Assembly (NCBI GenBank): GCA_017854255.1 | Contig: JAFMIA010000005.1 | Coordinates: 1 to 64,000, forward strand | Direction: 5' to 3' | From: Pseudomonadales bacterium | GTDB lineage: Bacteria; Pseudomonadota; Gammaproteobacteria; Pseudomonadales; Azotimanducaceae | DNA length: 64,000 bases | Shown: in pieces, positions 27,446-35,178 of the stretch | Position numbering within the stretch: position 1 is the stretch's first letter | How the letters are laid out: the number at the start of each line of letters is the position of its first letter | Program-made: the position numbers and the translations under genes | Notes under the pieces: generated by a model | Told to the model about the DNA's origin: nothing | What the model saw: the letters and a program-made list of their open reading frames with translations, nothing else | Database searches by the model: none

Positions 27446-29209
27446 ATGCAACAAGAGAAATTAACGGTCGCGGGATTGGTTCAAGACCTCGTTTCGGATC
27501 AACGACTGTCCGCCGCCGATGCAAAGCTGTTTGCCGCCGGGGTACGGCAAAGCCGAACCAAAATGAATCATCCCATTGAGTTAATCGATGCGGCAGGCCT
27601 GACGGATATGGCCAACCCGGCGCAAACCCTGACGGCGGAAACCTTGATGCTCTGGCTCAGCAAAAGATCGGACCTGTCTTACTATCGCGTTGATCCGCTT
27701 AAAATCGACACCCCTTCAGTCACCCGTGTCATGTCCAGCGAGTTTGCCCGGCGGCATCAGATCTTGGCGGTTGAAGTTAATGCCAGAGAAATTCTGATTA
27801 TTTGTAGCGAGCCCTATGTGACCAGCTGGGTCAGTATGATTGAGCAATCTCAGATCGGAAAAACGATTGTGCGGGCGCTCGCCAGTCCGGCTGATATCCG
27901 GCGTTATATTGACGAATTTTACGCGATGGCGAACTCCGTCAAAAAGGCATCGGCCCAAGGGTTGGCGGCGAGTGCGCTGGGTAACTTGGAGCAAATGGTC
28001 GAGCTCGGTCAATTGGATTCGATGGAGGCCAATGACACGCATATTGTGAATATCGTTGACTGGCTGTTGCAGTATGCCTTTACCCAACGCGCGAGTGATA
28101 TTCATATTGAACCCCGCCGTGAAAAGGGCGCAACCCGGTTCAGAATCGACGGCATTCTGCATACTGTTTACGAATTACCCATGCCGGTTGTGAGTGCCGT
28201 GATCAGTCGGATTAAGACGTTAGGGCGCATGAATGTTGCTGAAAAGCGCAGGCCCCAAGATGGGCGATTGAAAACGAGAACGCCTAACGGTCAGGAAATA
28301 GAGCTTCGGCTCTCAACCTTACCCACAGCCTTTGGCGAAAAGTTGGTCATGCGGATCTTTGATCCGGCTATTCTCCTGAAATCGTTTTCAGAATTGGGTT
28401 TAGAGGCGCAAGAGCAAGTTGTCTGGTCGCAAATGGTTGGCCAGCCGAATGGCATTGTTTTGGTAACGGGCCCTACAGGCTCTGGAAAGACCACCACGCT
28501 TTATACCAGCTTAAAGCAGTTGGCCACCGAAATGGTCAATGTGTGCACTATCGAAGATCCCATTGAGATGGTGGAAGACGCGTTCAATCAAATGCAAGTT
28601 CAGGCAAATATTGACCTATCTTTTGCCGAAGGCGTGCGGGCGCTGCTTCGACAGGACCCGGATATCATTATGGTGGGAGAAATCCGAGATCTCGAGACGG
28701 CCGAAATGGCGATTCAAGCCGCATTGACCGGACATCTGGTGATTTCGACGTTGCATACGAATGACGCGCCCGCCGCCATTACCCGGATGCTTGAATTGGG
28801 GGTCGCACCGTATTTAATTAAGGCGACCCTGTTGGGGGTTATGGCGCAACGACTGGTGCGAACGTTTTGTCCACATTGTCGCTATGACATTGAGCCGGAC
28901 CTCGATGGCTGGGCAGAACTGGTTCACCCCTGGGGGGTTGAGCCGCCGGTAAAAATGGCAGCAGCGGCGGGTTGTCAGGAATGTCGAGAAACCGGTTTTA
29001 AGGGCCGGGCCGGTCTTTATGAGCTTTTGACCATGAATGATCCGGTGAAGCAGCTGGTGGTTGGTCAGGCAGATGCCGGTCAGATCCGAAAAGCTGGGAT
29101 GCAAGCGGGGATGCGCACTTTGCGATTGAGCGGTGCCGAAAAAGTTGCAAAGGGTGAAACCAGCATTGCGGAAGTGCTGCGGGTAGCGCCCGTTTCAAGT
29201 TATGAGTAA
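27446..29209 (+). CDS. GspE/PilB-family secretion-type ATPase, stand-alone
   Basis: A 587-aa hexameric-type ATPase of the GspE/PulE/PilB group, which powers assembly of type II secretion pseudopili or type IV pili. An N-terminal GspE/MshE-like domain (about 1–160) precedes the ATPase core: Walker A GPTGSGKT at 342–349, Asp box IEDPIEM, Walker B DIIMVGEIRD near 406–415, His box STLHTNDA. A zinc-type four-Cys insertion is complete (Cys475, 478, 510, 513). The start at 27446 is preceded by GAGG. No pilin, secretin, prepilin peptidase or PilC-like gene lies nearby, so its partner machine is encoded elsewhere or it acts separately. Neighbours are argA (divergent) and an LpxL-type gene (convergent). 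Confidence 0.88.
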   Translation: MQQEKLTVAGLVQDLVSDQRLSAADAKLFAAGVRQSRTKMNHPIELIDAAGLTDMANPAQTLTAETLMLWLSKRSDLSYYRVDPLKIDTPSVTRVMSSEFARRHQILAVEVNAREILIICSEPYVTSWVSMIEQSQIGKTIVRALASPADIRRYIDEFYAMANSVKKASAQGLAASALGNLEQMVELGQLDSMEANDTHIVNIVDWLLQYAFTQRASDIHIEPRREKGATRFRIDGILHTVYELPMPVVSAVISRIKTLGRMNVAEKRRPQDGRLKTRTPNGQEIELRLSTLPTAFGEKLVMRIFDPAILLKSFSELGLEAQEQVVWSQMVGQPNGIVLVTGPTGSGKTTTLYTSLKQLATEMVNVCTIEDPIEMVEDAFNQMQVQANIDLSFAEGVRALLRQDPDIIMVGEIRDLETAEMAIQAALTGHLVISTLHTNDAPAAITRMLELGVAPYLIKATLLGVMAQRLVRTFCPHCRYDIEPDLDGWAELVHPWGVEPPVKMAAAAGCQECRETGFKGRAGLYELLTMNDPVKQLVVGQADAGQIRKAGMQAGMRTLRLSGAEKVAKGETSIAEVLRVAPVSSYE

Positions 29210-29231
29210 TGGTCGCTGGTTTTGTCTCGCC

Positions 29232-30149
29232 TCAGGCGTCGTACAAGGTTGAGCGACCCTGCTCGGTTGTTTTGAACCGGCGGTGGACCCACCAATATTG
29301 CTCTGGCGCGTCAGCAATGGCGCGCTCGATATGGCGGTTGATGAGGCTTGTATCCTCTAGATCGGACTGGGTTGGAAAAGGGGCCTCCGGCGTTTTGATC
29401 ACCACCGAATAACTGCCGTCAACGTGGCGGTAGTGACTCATGAAGACCACCTTGGCGCCGGTTAAGCGAGCAATGCGGTTCGCGGCTGTTGTGGTCGCGG
29501 CTGGCAGACTAAAAAACGGTGCAAAGACCGCATTCTGGCGCCCGTAATCTTGGTCGGGGGCGTACCAGAGCCGATTGCCTGCTTTAAGGTTTCGAATAAC
29601 GCCGCGAATATTGTGTTGATCCAGGGCCTGCTTGAAATGATGACCCCGGCCGCGTTGCATCAGCCATTCAAGCACCGGATTTTTATTGGTTTTATACATG
29701 ACGTTAAAGGGTCTTTGGCGGCTGAGTAAGGCGCCGGCTAAATCAAGGGTGGCAAAGTGCATACCGATGATCAGAATTCCCGGATCGGTTTCAGACCGAT
29801 CCAGGTGCTCAAGGCCGATGAAGCGCACGGTTAAATCCGTGATTTTTTGAGGGTGTAACCAAGTCGTTCCGGTTTCAATCAAACCCTTGGCAGTTGAGCG
29901 AAGATTGGCCTGCAGTAACTGCGCGCGCGCCTCGGGTGTCCAATCTGGAAAACACAGGGCAAGATTGACCCGGGCGATGCGGACACGTCGGGGCGCAAGG
30001 TACTTTGCGCTGCGACCCAGCAGCCCTGCAAGTCGTTGGCGCATAGGTTGAGGTAATCCAGTTAAAACGAAAGCGAGCGCAATCCCGGTCCAAGTCAGCC
30101 AGTAGCGCGGATGAAAGAGTTTAGGCGGTCGTTGATAACGCGTTTGCAC
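29232..30149 (-). CDS. lpxL: Lipid A biosynthesis acyltransferase (LpxL/HtrB family)
   Basis: An inner-membrane acyltransferase that adds a secondary acyl chain to the Kdo2-lipid A precursor. The 305-aa chain has one N-terminal membrane segment (about 15–32), the catalytic HX4D motif His131–Asp136 (GMHFATLDLAG), WYAPDQDYG and the C-terminal WWVHRRFKT. LpxL, LpxM and LpxP relatives cannot be separated by eye; LpxL is the best guess. The start is GTG at 30149; its GGAG site lies within a near-perfect hairpin (30153–30175), so translation might be controlled. It converges with the GspE-type gene with 22 bp between stops. Confidence 0.85.
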   Translation of the reverse strand: MQTRYQRPPKLFHPRYWLTWTGIALAFVLTGLPQPMRQRLAGLLGRSAKYLAPRRVRIARVNLALCFPDWTPEARAQLLQANLRSTAKGLIETGTTWLHPQKITDLTVRFIGLEHLDRSETDPGILIIGMHFATLDLAGALLSRQRPFNVMYKTNKNPVLEWLMQRGRGHHFKQALDQHNIRGVIRNLKAGNRLWYAPDQDYGRQNAVFAPFFSLPAATTTAANRIARLTGAKVVFMSHYRHVDGSYSVVIKTPEAPFPTQSDLEDTSLINRHIERAIADAPEQYWWVHRRFKTTEQGRSTLYDA

Positions 30150-30152
30150 GGT

Positions 30153-30175
30153 AATGGCTCCATCGATGGGCCATT
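30153..30175 (-). promoter_or_regulatory. Hairpin overlapping the lpxL ribosome-binding site
   Basis: In the mRNA sense, AAUGGC-CCA, loop UCGA, UGG-A-GCCAUU forms a 9-bp stem with one bulged A, ending 3 nt before the GTG start. The presumed Shine-Dalgarno GGAG is inside the stem. At the DNA level it is also a near-palindrome around CCATCGATGG, so an operator is an alternative reading. Confidence 0.45.
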
Positions 30176-30354
30176 GTAAGGTGAAAATCGGTCTTTATAG
30201 AAATCGGGCGGGCAGTGCTAGGGTCTTTTCTCTATCGTAAATTGTCAGACAGTTGATCAGGCTGCGCCCTCGAGGCGGAAGACGGTGGATCTGGGAATAG
30301 ACCACGCGCGCATCAGGACAAAATCAAACCAGGTGTTTAGAAAAGCTTAAGGGT

Positions 30355-30383
30355 GATTGAGGATGCACCGGGCATCCTCAATC
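30355..30383 (-). terminator. Strong 12-bp hairpin downstream of the fasciclin gene
   Basis: GATTGAGGATGC and GCATCCTCAATC form a perfect 12-bp stem with a 5-nt loop, about 50 bp past the stop of the fasciclin gene. It lacks a clean U-run in either direction, so it is a candidate Rho-assisted terminator or 3'-end stabiliser. The rest of 30176–30435 shows no gene. Confidence 0.55.
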
Positions 30384-30435
30384 CATAGGTTAGGCAGGGG
30401 CTCATCGACAAGCCGCCTGCGCGCATGGGCTAAAC

Positions 30436-32304
30436 CTACTCGCTCGCAGGGTCTGTAATAACGCGATCAATGACATGAATAATGCCGTTGGTCGTGTAGA
30501 TGTCGCTGGAGATTACCTTGGCGCCTTGAATGCGTAAGCTGCCATCTTCAATAGCGATCCCGACTGCTTTTCCAGAAAGGGTTTCAACCATAGTGCCATT
30601 CAATGAGTAGGCAGTCACAGCGTCAACTGCTGAGCCCGCGATAACGTGGGTTGTCAGCAGTGTTGTTAAGGCTTCGGTATCTGCCAACAGGGCGGACAGC
30701 GCATCGGCGTCAATGAGGTCGAAGGCGGCGTCGGTCGGCGCGAACACGGTGAGTTTGCTATCCGGATCGCTCAGGGCATCAACGAGGCCGGCAGTTTCAA
30801 GGGCTGTCACCAAAGTCGTAAAGGTTCCTGCAGCGACGGCTGTGTCAACAATATTCGTTGTGACATCGCCTTTCGAGGGCGGTGGCAGCATGACGTTATC
30901 GATAACATGAATGACGCCATTTGACGCCATAACGTTGGCGCTCGTGACGGACGCCAAGTTTACAGTAAGACCAGTATCGCTTAGGGAAAGGGCCGTTCGG
31001 CCACCCGATTTTTCGGCGGTTGCATTGGCCATTTCGAGAATAGACTGATCGGAGGCTGCCACCGAGATTGCCCCATCCGCAAGTACGACTGCATCAGCGT
31101 AGACGTGGTAGAGCAGGATATCTGCGAGTGTTGCAGGATCCGCCAGCAGGCCGTTGATGGCGTCTGTACCCAATTTTGCGAAGGCTGCGTCGGTGGGCGC
31201 AAATACGGTGTAGCTTTTATCGGCGTCGGTTAACGCCCCAACCAGGTCCGCGGCGGAAAGGGCGGCGAGCAGCGTCTCGAAGCTACCCGCAGCGGTTGCG
31301 ACTTCAGCAATATTAAGGGTCGGTGTGGGCAGCCCGGCTGCCCCAACAATGACCGTATCAATGACGTGGATCACGCCATTGGATGCGTGTATGTCAGCGA
31401 TGATGACTTTCGCGCCGCCAACGCGTAGTTCGCGCTTACTAGAAATTGAAATCGGCACTTCAGCGCCGCCAACGGTGGTCGCAGCGTTGCCACTGAGCGA
31501 GTAGGCTGTTACGGCATCGACAGCCGCGTCTGTGATGACGTGCTGCTGGAGAATTTCGGTTAAATTGTCGAGATCAGCCAGAAGCGCCGTCACGTTTGCC
31601 GAGCCCATCGCGTCGAAAGCAGCGTCGGTCGGCGCGAATACCGTAAAGGTGTCGGTCTCGCTGGCGAGGACGGTATCAAGACCGGTGGCACCGAGCGCGG
31701 CGACCAGCGTTGTGAAGCGCTCGTCGGCTGCAGCAATATTGACGATGGTGCTTTCGCTGGGCGTTGCATCCGCCGGCGGCATCAGAACGGCGTCGATCAC
31801 ATGGATCACGCCATTGTCGGCTTGAATGTCAGTTGCGGTGACTTTGGAAAGGTTCAGAAATAGGGCGTCGTTCTTGGCTGATACGCCAACCCGATCACCA
31901 TTTGCCATTTCAACGGTCGTTCCCACAGCGTCAGTGGCGGCGGTGGAATCGAGCGCGGTACCACTAACGACGTGATAAAGCAGGATGTCGGACAAGGTAT
32001 CCGGATCAGCTAAAAGATCATTGATTGCCGTCTCACCCAGTAGCGCAAAGGCTGCATCGGTCGGCGCGAAAACGGTGAGCGTTGCGGATGCGTCGTCGAT
32101 CGTGCTCGTCAGACCTGCTGCATCGATCGCGGCTATGAGCGTCGTGAAGTTACCGGCCTCGATTGCAACGTCGAGTATGGTCGGCGTTGGCGCTGGCAAA
32201 TCTGCTAGTGGAACCGGCTCTGGTGTTTTCGTATCAATGCCGTCGCAAGCGGTCAGGGCCAAGCAGGCTAAAACGAGGCCGGCAAATTTATTGAGTAAAC
32301 GCAT
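30436..32304 (-). CDS. Lipoprotein with four fasciclin (FAS1) domains
   Basis: A 622-aa exported lipoprotein. Residues 1–20 are a signal peptide ending in lipobox LTAC, so Cys20 would be lipidated by Lgt. Asp21 follows the Cys, and in E. coli an Asp there favours the inner membrane, so the final location is uncertain. Four FAS1 domains follow at about 42–175, 187–320, 329–473 and 483–617, each with the TVFAPTDAAF motif and an ending like NGVIHVID. Domains 1 and 3 resemble each other (DILLYHV), as do 2 and 4 (HVI…AVDAVTAYSL), so the gene looks like a duplicated two-domain unit. FAS1 domains usually act in adhesion or cell-surface interactions; the ligand is unknown. It is a single-gene unit with hairpin downstream and an ECF-like promoter upstream. 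Confidence 0.93.
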   Translation of the reverse strand: MRLLNKFAGLVLACLALTACDGIDTKTPEPVPLADLPAPTPTILDVAIEAGNFTTLIAAIDAAGLTSTIDDASATLTVFAPTDAAFALLGETAINDLLADPDTLSDILLYHVVSGTALDSTAATDAVGTTVEMANGDRVGVSAKNDALFLNLSKVTATDIQADNGVIHVIDAVLMPPADATPSESTIVNIAAADERFTTLVAALGATGLDTVLASETDTFTVFAPTDAAFDAMGSANVTALLADLDNLTEILQQHVITDAAVDAVTAYSLSGNAATTVGGAEVPISISSKRELRVGGAKVIIADIHASNGVIHVIDTVIVGAAGLPTPTLNIAEVATAAGSFETLLAALSAADLVGALTDADKSYTVFAPTDAAFAKLGTDAINGLLADPATLADILLYHVYADAVVLADGAISVAASDQSILEMANATAEKSGGRTALSLSDTGLTVNLASVTSANVMASNGVIHVIDNVMLPPPSKGDVTTNIVDTAVAAGTFTTLVTALETAGLVDALSDPDSKLTVFAPTDAAFDLIDADALSALLADTEALTTLLTTHVIAGSAVDAVTAYSLNGTMVETLSGKAVGIAIEDGSLRIQGAKVISSDIYTTNGIIHVIDRVITDPASE

Positions 32305-32340
32305 GATTGTTATCCTTAGTTATGAGCGTTAATCGGAAGT

Positions 32341-32366
32341 TACGTCGAGCCGGTTAGAACAGATCA
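32341..32366 (-). promoter_or_regulatory. Possible ECF-sigma promoter of the fasciclin gene
   Basis: On the minus strand TGATC and CGTA are separated by 17 nt, with CGTA 36 nt before the ATG. This resembles promoters read by RpoE–ChrR-type (ECF11) sigma factors that answer singlet oxygen; I recall a fasciclin gene in that regulon in Rhodobacter sphaeroides. AAGGAT 8 nt before the ATG would be the ribosome-binding site. The elements are short, so chance occurrence is possible. Confidence 0.35.
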
Positions 32367-32798
32367 CACTGCTCTTGAGGTCAGTAAGAACCGAATTTTT
32401 TTATCAGACTAAAAATCCTTGTTATCCTCGGGCGCGTCGCCAGTTCCCTGGCCAGTCGCGTCAGCTGTGATTAGCGCGATCAGAAGATGGGTCAGTCAGC
32501 CTTTTGATTGCAGGAACCAGCCGATCGAAAACCCGACTGATGTGTCGTCGAGGCGCTGGCATTCAAAAAAGCGTCGGTTGTTGATCGTTTAGGTCTGTTG
32601 GCGGTGAGCGGTTTTTTGGATCATTATCCTGAACTAACCCTAGGCCTGTCAGGATCGTCTGAAGAACATCTGGATCGTTAAAAGAGGCGCGAGTGTAAGG
32701 CAAGAATCCGTCTTTACAGAATTCCGGCTATGGTAAACTTCTGCTGGCATCTAGTTTTGCGGCGCCATTCAAGGCCCTAATCATACAGCGACGTTTCG
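32367..32798. other. Long intergenic stretch without a recognised gene
   Basis: About 430 bp between the fasciclin promoter region and waaA. I found no plausible coding frame, tRNA, repeat or clear hairpin terminator. It has scattered GATC-rich segments and a T/A-rich patch near 32396–32420. The waaA promoter is the only element I can suggest in it. A small RNA cannot be excluded. Confidence 0.5.
32713..32739 (+). promoter_or_regulatory. Candidate waaA promoter
   Basis: TTTACA and TAAACT are 15 bp apart, and TGG directly before TAAACT makes an extended -10. The start of transcription would be about 50 bp before the waaA ATG. Spacing is short for a standard sigma70 promoter, so confidence is limited. 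Confidence 0.35.
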
Positions 32799-34076
32799 AT
32801 GGTTCGATTTCTTTACAATATTTTGATCCCGCTACTGATTCCGGGGGCCCTGATTCGGCTTTGGTTCCGGGGTCGCGCTGAGCCTGCTTATCGACATCAC
32901 TTGGCAGAGCGCTTTGGTCATCTGCCATCGAATTTGGGGGCCGGCGCGGATATTTGGTTGCATGCGGTTTCGGCCGGTGAAAGCATTGCAGCGGCGCCCT
33001 TGATTGAGGCCTTGTTAGCCCGAGGCCATACGCTGGTTTTGTCAACGACCACGCCGACGGGGCGAGCCCAATTGATGCGCCAGTTTTCTGGCCGCGCCGT
33101 GATTTGCTACGGCCCCTTTGATGTGCCGCGCTGTATTAAGCGCTTTTTAAACCAAGTCAGACCAAAGCTCGCATTAATGATTGAAACTGAAATTTGGCCT
33201 AACTGGACGACCGCCTGCGCGTCGCGAGGGATTCCAGTTGCGTTGCTCAATGGCCGGCTCTCTGAGCGATCGTTTAGTGGGTATCAAAAGCTCGGTTCGA
33301 TGATGCGGGCTACCCTGCGTCAGTTCAGCTGGATTGCAGTGCAATCGACTGCCCATGCGAACCGGTTCACCGCCCTCGGTGCCACAGCGGATCAATTGTC
33401 GGTTACGGGGTCGATCAAGGCAGATCAAACGCTCCCGGCAGATTTTATCGAACAAGTCGCGATGATTCAGGCAAAGTGTGCCCATCGTCCGCTGTTGCTC
33501 GCAGCCAGCACCCATCCTGGAGAAGAAGAGATCCTGTTAGCGTCCTTTAAGGCGTTAAAAGTTGCGCATCCTGACCTGCTGATGGTGTTGGTTCCGCGCC
33601 ATGTGCAACGGGCAATTGCCTTGCAAACGCTGTCCGCTGAGCTGGGATTAGTGTCTTGCCGAGCAACCCTCGACCGGGTTGCCGAGGATACGGATGTGAT
33701 CATCGTTGATGTTATGGGTCAGCTCTTATATTGGTATGGTGCGAGCTCGGTTGCCTTTGTGGGCGGCAGTCTGGTGCCTCATGGCGGGCACAATTTTTTA
33801 GAGGCGGCGCTGTGTGGTTGCGCCATTGTGACCGGGCCTTGGGTCTTTAACTTTGAAGCCCAGGCCGAACAGTTTCAGCGCGCCGAGGCACTAACGCTCG
33901 TTGCGGATGAACACGCGCTGAGTGCCGCATTCGAGACGCTGTTGGTGGATCCTGTGATCAGGCAGCAGCAGATTGAACGCGCGCAACAATTGGTTGATGA
34001 GAGTCGCGGCGCGCTGGATCAATTATTGACGGGGCTCTCGCCTTGGCTGCCCGATCGAGCGGGCGTGCCAAGATGA
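32799..34076 (+). CDS. waaA: 3-deoxy-D-manno-octulosonic acid (Kdo) transferase
   Basis: Attaches Kdo residues from CMP-Kdo to lipid IVA at the inner face of the inner membrane. The 425-aa GT-B glycosyltransferase has an N-terminal hydrophobic anchor (about 1–22), WLHAVSAGES with the catalytic Glu61, ETEIWPN, and VGGSLVPHGGHNFLEAA around 319–335, all characteristic. It starts with ATG 32799. Its stop overlaps the arsC start (ATGA at 34073–34076). With lpxL at 29–30 kb it shows that the organism makes lipid A with a Kdo inner core. Confidence 0.96.
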   Translation: MVRFLYNILIPLLIPGALIRLWFRGRAEPAYRHHLAERFGHLPSNLGAGADIWLHAVSAGESIAAAPLIEALLARGHTLVLSTTTPTGRAQLMRQFSGRAVICYGPFDVPRCIKRFLNQVRPKLALMIETEIWPNWTTACASRGIPVALLNGRLSERSFSGYQKLGSMMRATLRQFSWIAVQSTAHANRFTALGATADQLSVTGSIKADQTLPADFIEQVAMIQAKCAHRPLLLAASTHPGEEEILLASFKALKVAHPDLLMVLVPRHVQRAIALQTLSAELGLVSCRATLDRVAEDTDVIIVDVMGQLLYWYGASSVAFVGGSLVPHGGHNFLEAALCGCAIVTGPWVFNFEAQAEQFQRAEALTLVADEHALSAAFETLLVDPVIRQQQIERAQQLVDESRGALDQLLTGLSPWLPDRAGVPR

Positions 34077-34525
34077 AAATGCTGTTTTTATGCACTGGGA
34101 ATGCTTGCCGGTCACAAATGGCGGAAGGTTGGGCACGGGCCTTGGCAAACCCCTCGGCAGTGATTCAATCAGCTGGAATCAAGGCCCATGGTTTAAATCC
34201 TCGAGCGGTTCAAGTGATGTTGGAAGCCGGGGTTGATATCAGTGCTCAGACCTCAAAGGTGATCAGTACGCGCGACTTTGACGGACTCGATCTGGTTGTA
34301 ACGGTTTGTGGGCATGCTGATGAGCATTGCCCTGTCGTGCCGGCAAGGGTTGCAAGAATCCATTGGCCGCTCCCAGACCCGGCCGGCGCTGAAGGTTTGG
34401 TGGCCGATATCGAGACCGTTTTTAGAGCCTCTCGCGATGATATTCGGGATCGCGTGCAGGCGCTTTTGATCGAGTATGATTGTTTAAAGGCGGCTTCGGA
34501 CGAACGCTTGGCCCCGAAAAGGTGA
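34073..34525 (+). CDS. arsC: Thioredoxin-type arsenate reductase (LMW-PTP fold)
   Basis: A 150-aa protein with a low-molecular-weight phosphatase fold. The P-loop CX5R is Cys7–Arg13 (CTGNACRS), with a second Cys at 12. The redox pair of the Staphylococcus-type arsenate reductase is present as Cys79 and Cys86 (VCGHADEHCPVVP), followed by a conserved DPAG. These features indicate arsenate reduction with electrons from thioredoxin, not simple phosphatase activity. It overlaps waaA by ATGA and is therefore translationally coupled to it. No arsR, arsB or acr3 gene is adjacent, which is unusual for an arsenic gene. Confidence 0.87.
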   Translation: MKMLFLCTGNACRSQMAEGWARALANPSAVIQSAGIKAHGLNPRAVQVMLEAGVDISAQTSKVISTRDFDGLDLVVTVCGHADEHCPVVPARVARIHWPLPDPAGAEGLVADIETVFRASRDDIRDRVQALLIEYDCLKAASDERLAPKR

Positions 34526-34553
34526 TAGGCTTGATTCCGAGACAAGGGCTGTG

Positions 34554-35027
34554 ATGAACGTTAAAGAGACTCGGAAAAATCGTCGTTATGTACCAAATCT
34601 GAGTGCTGATTTGGAAAGCTGTGATGCCAATTACATTCGGTTTTTGCAGCTGTTCCCAAATCATCACACCCTTGATGCCTTGGTGTTTGCAGTATCGCTT
34701 GGCGAGCGTGAGGTCGATGTAGACATTAAGGTGACCGAGCGGTGCCCCTACACGACCTTCGTTACGATTTCGGTCACGGGCGGCTTGGACCAACTGTCTT
34801 GGTTGGTTTGGCCGCGATTATCGATTTGTTTGTACCATGATCTTTCAACGGCCGAAGTGCTTGGGATTGGCGATCATCAAAAGTTGCGACAGCGCTACGA
34901 AATGCCGAATCAAGCGCTCCATCATCCAGATGAAAAATCACAGGTTAATCGTGCCCTTGGGGAGTTGCTCGCGGTTTGTATTGAGCACGGTCGAACCCAA
35001 GACACGGTAATGATGGTCGATGATTGA
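34554..35027 (+). CDS. DUF1249 family protein (YqiB-like)
   Basis: A 157-aa protein of the DUF1249 family (E. coli YqiB), function unknown. Family features visible are the opening NRRYVPNLSADLESCDANYIRFLQLFP, CPYTTFVTI near the middle, and RLSICLYHDLSTAEVL. In E. coli yqiB lies upstream of cpdA and parE; here the cpdA gene is missing and parE follows after about 150 bp. The first possible codon is a GTG at 34551; I take the ATG right after it, which has AAGGGC about 6 nt upstream. Confidence 0.85.
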   Translation: MNVKETRKNRRYVPNLSADLESCDANYIRFLQLFPNHHTLDALVFAVSLGEREVDVDIKVTERCPYTTFVTISVTGGLDQLSWLVWPRLSICLYHDLSTAEVLGIGDHQKLRQRYEMPNQALHHPDEKSQVNRALGELLAVCIEHGRTQDTVMMVDD

Positions 35028-35049
35028 TACGGCTGGGATTCTTTCCCGT

Positions 35050-35055
35050 TATAAT
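35050..35055 (+). promoter_or_regulatory. -10 element (TATAAT) upstream of parE
   Basis: A perfect TATAAT sits 20 bp after the DUF1249 stop and 124 bp before the parE ATG. TTGATA is present upstream but 20 bp away, too far for a normal -35. It suggests that parE–parC has its own promoter. Confidence 0.4.
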
Positions 35056-35178
35056 CTCGCGAGCGCTCGGGTCCGCTGAGATCTGGACTGAGTTCCTACC
35101 GAAACAAAGTTGAAATCCGGCCTGTGGCATGCACATGGGCTGCCTGAAGAAGTCATTAAGCGTTGGAATTTAAAATTT

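Noticed and set aside
27395-29209. A full type II secretion or type IV pilus locus around the GspE-type ATPase
   Set aside because: No other component gene is present on either side.
30713-32332. Several plus-strand frames opposite the fasciclin gene, each with similar Ala/Ser/Val-rich sequence
   Set aside because: They repeat because the fasciclin domains repeat; they are antisense shadows.
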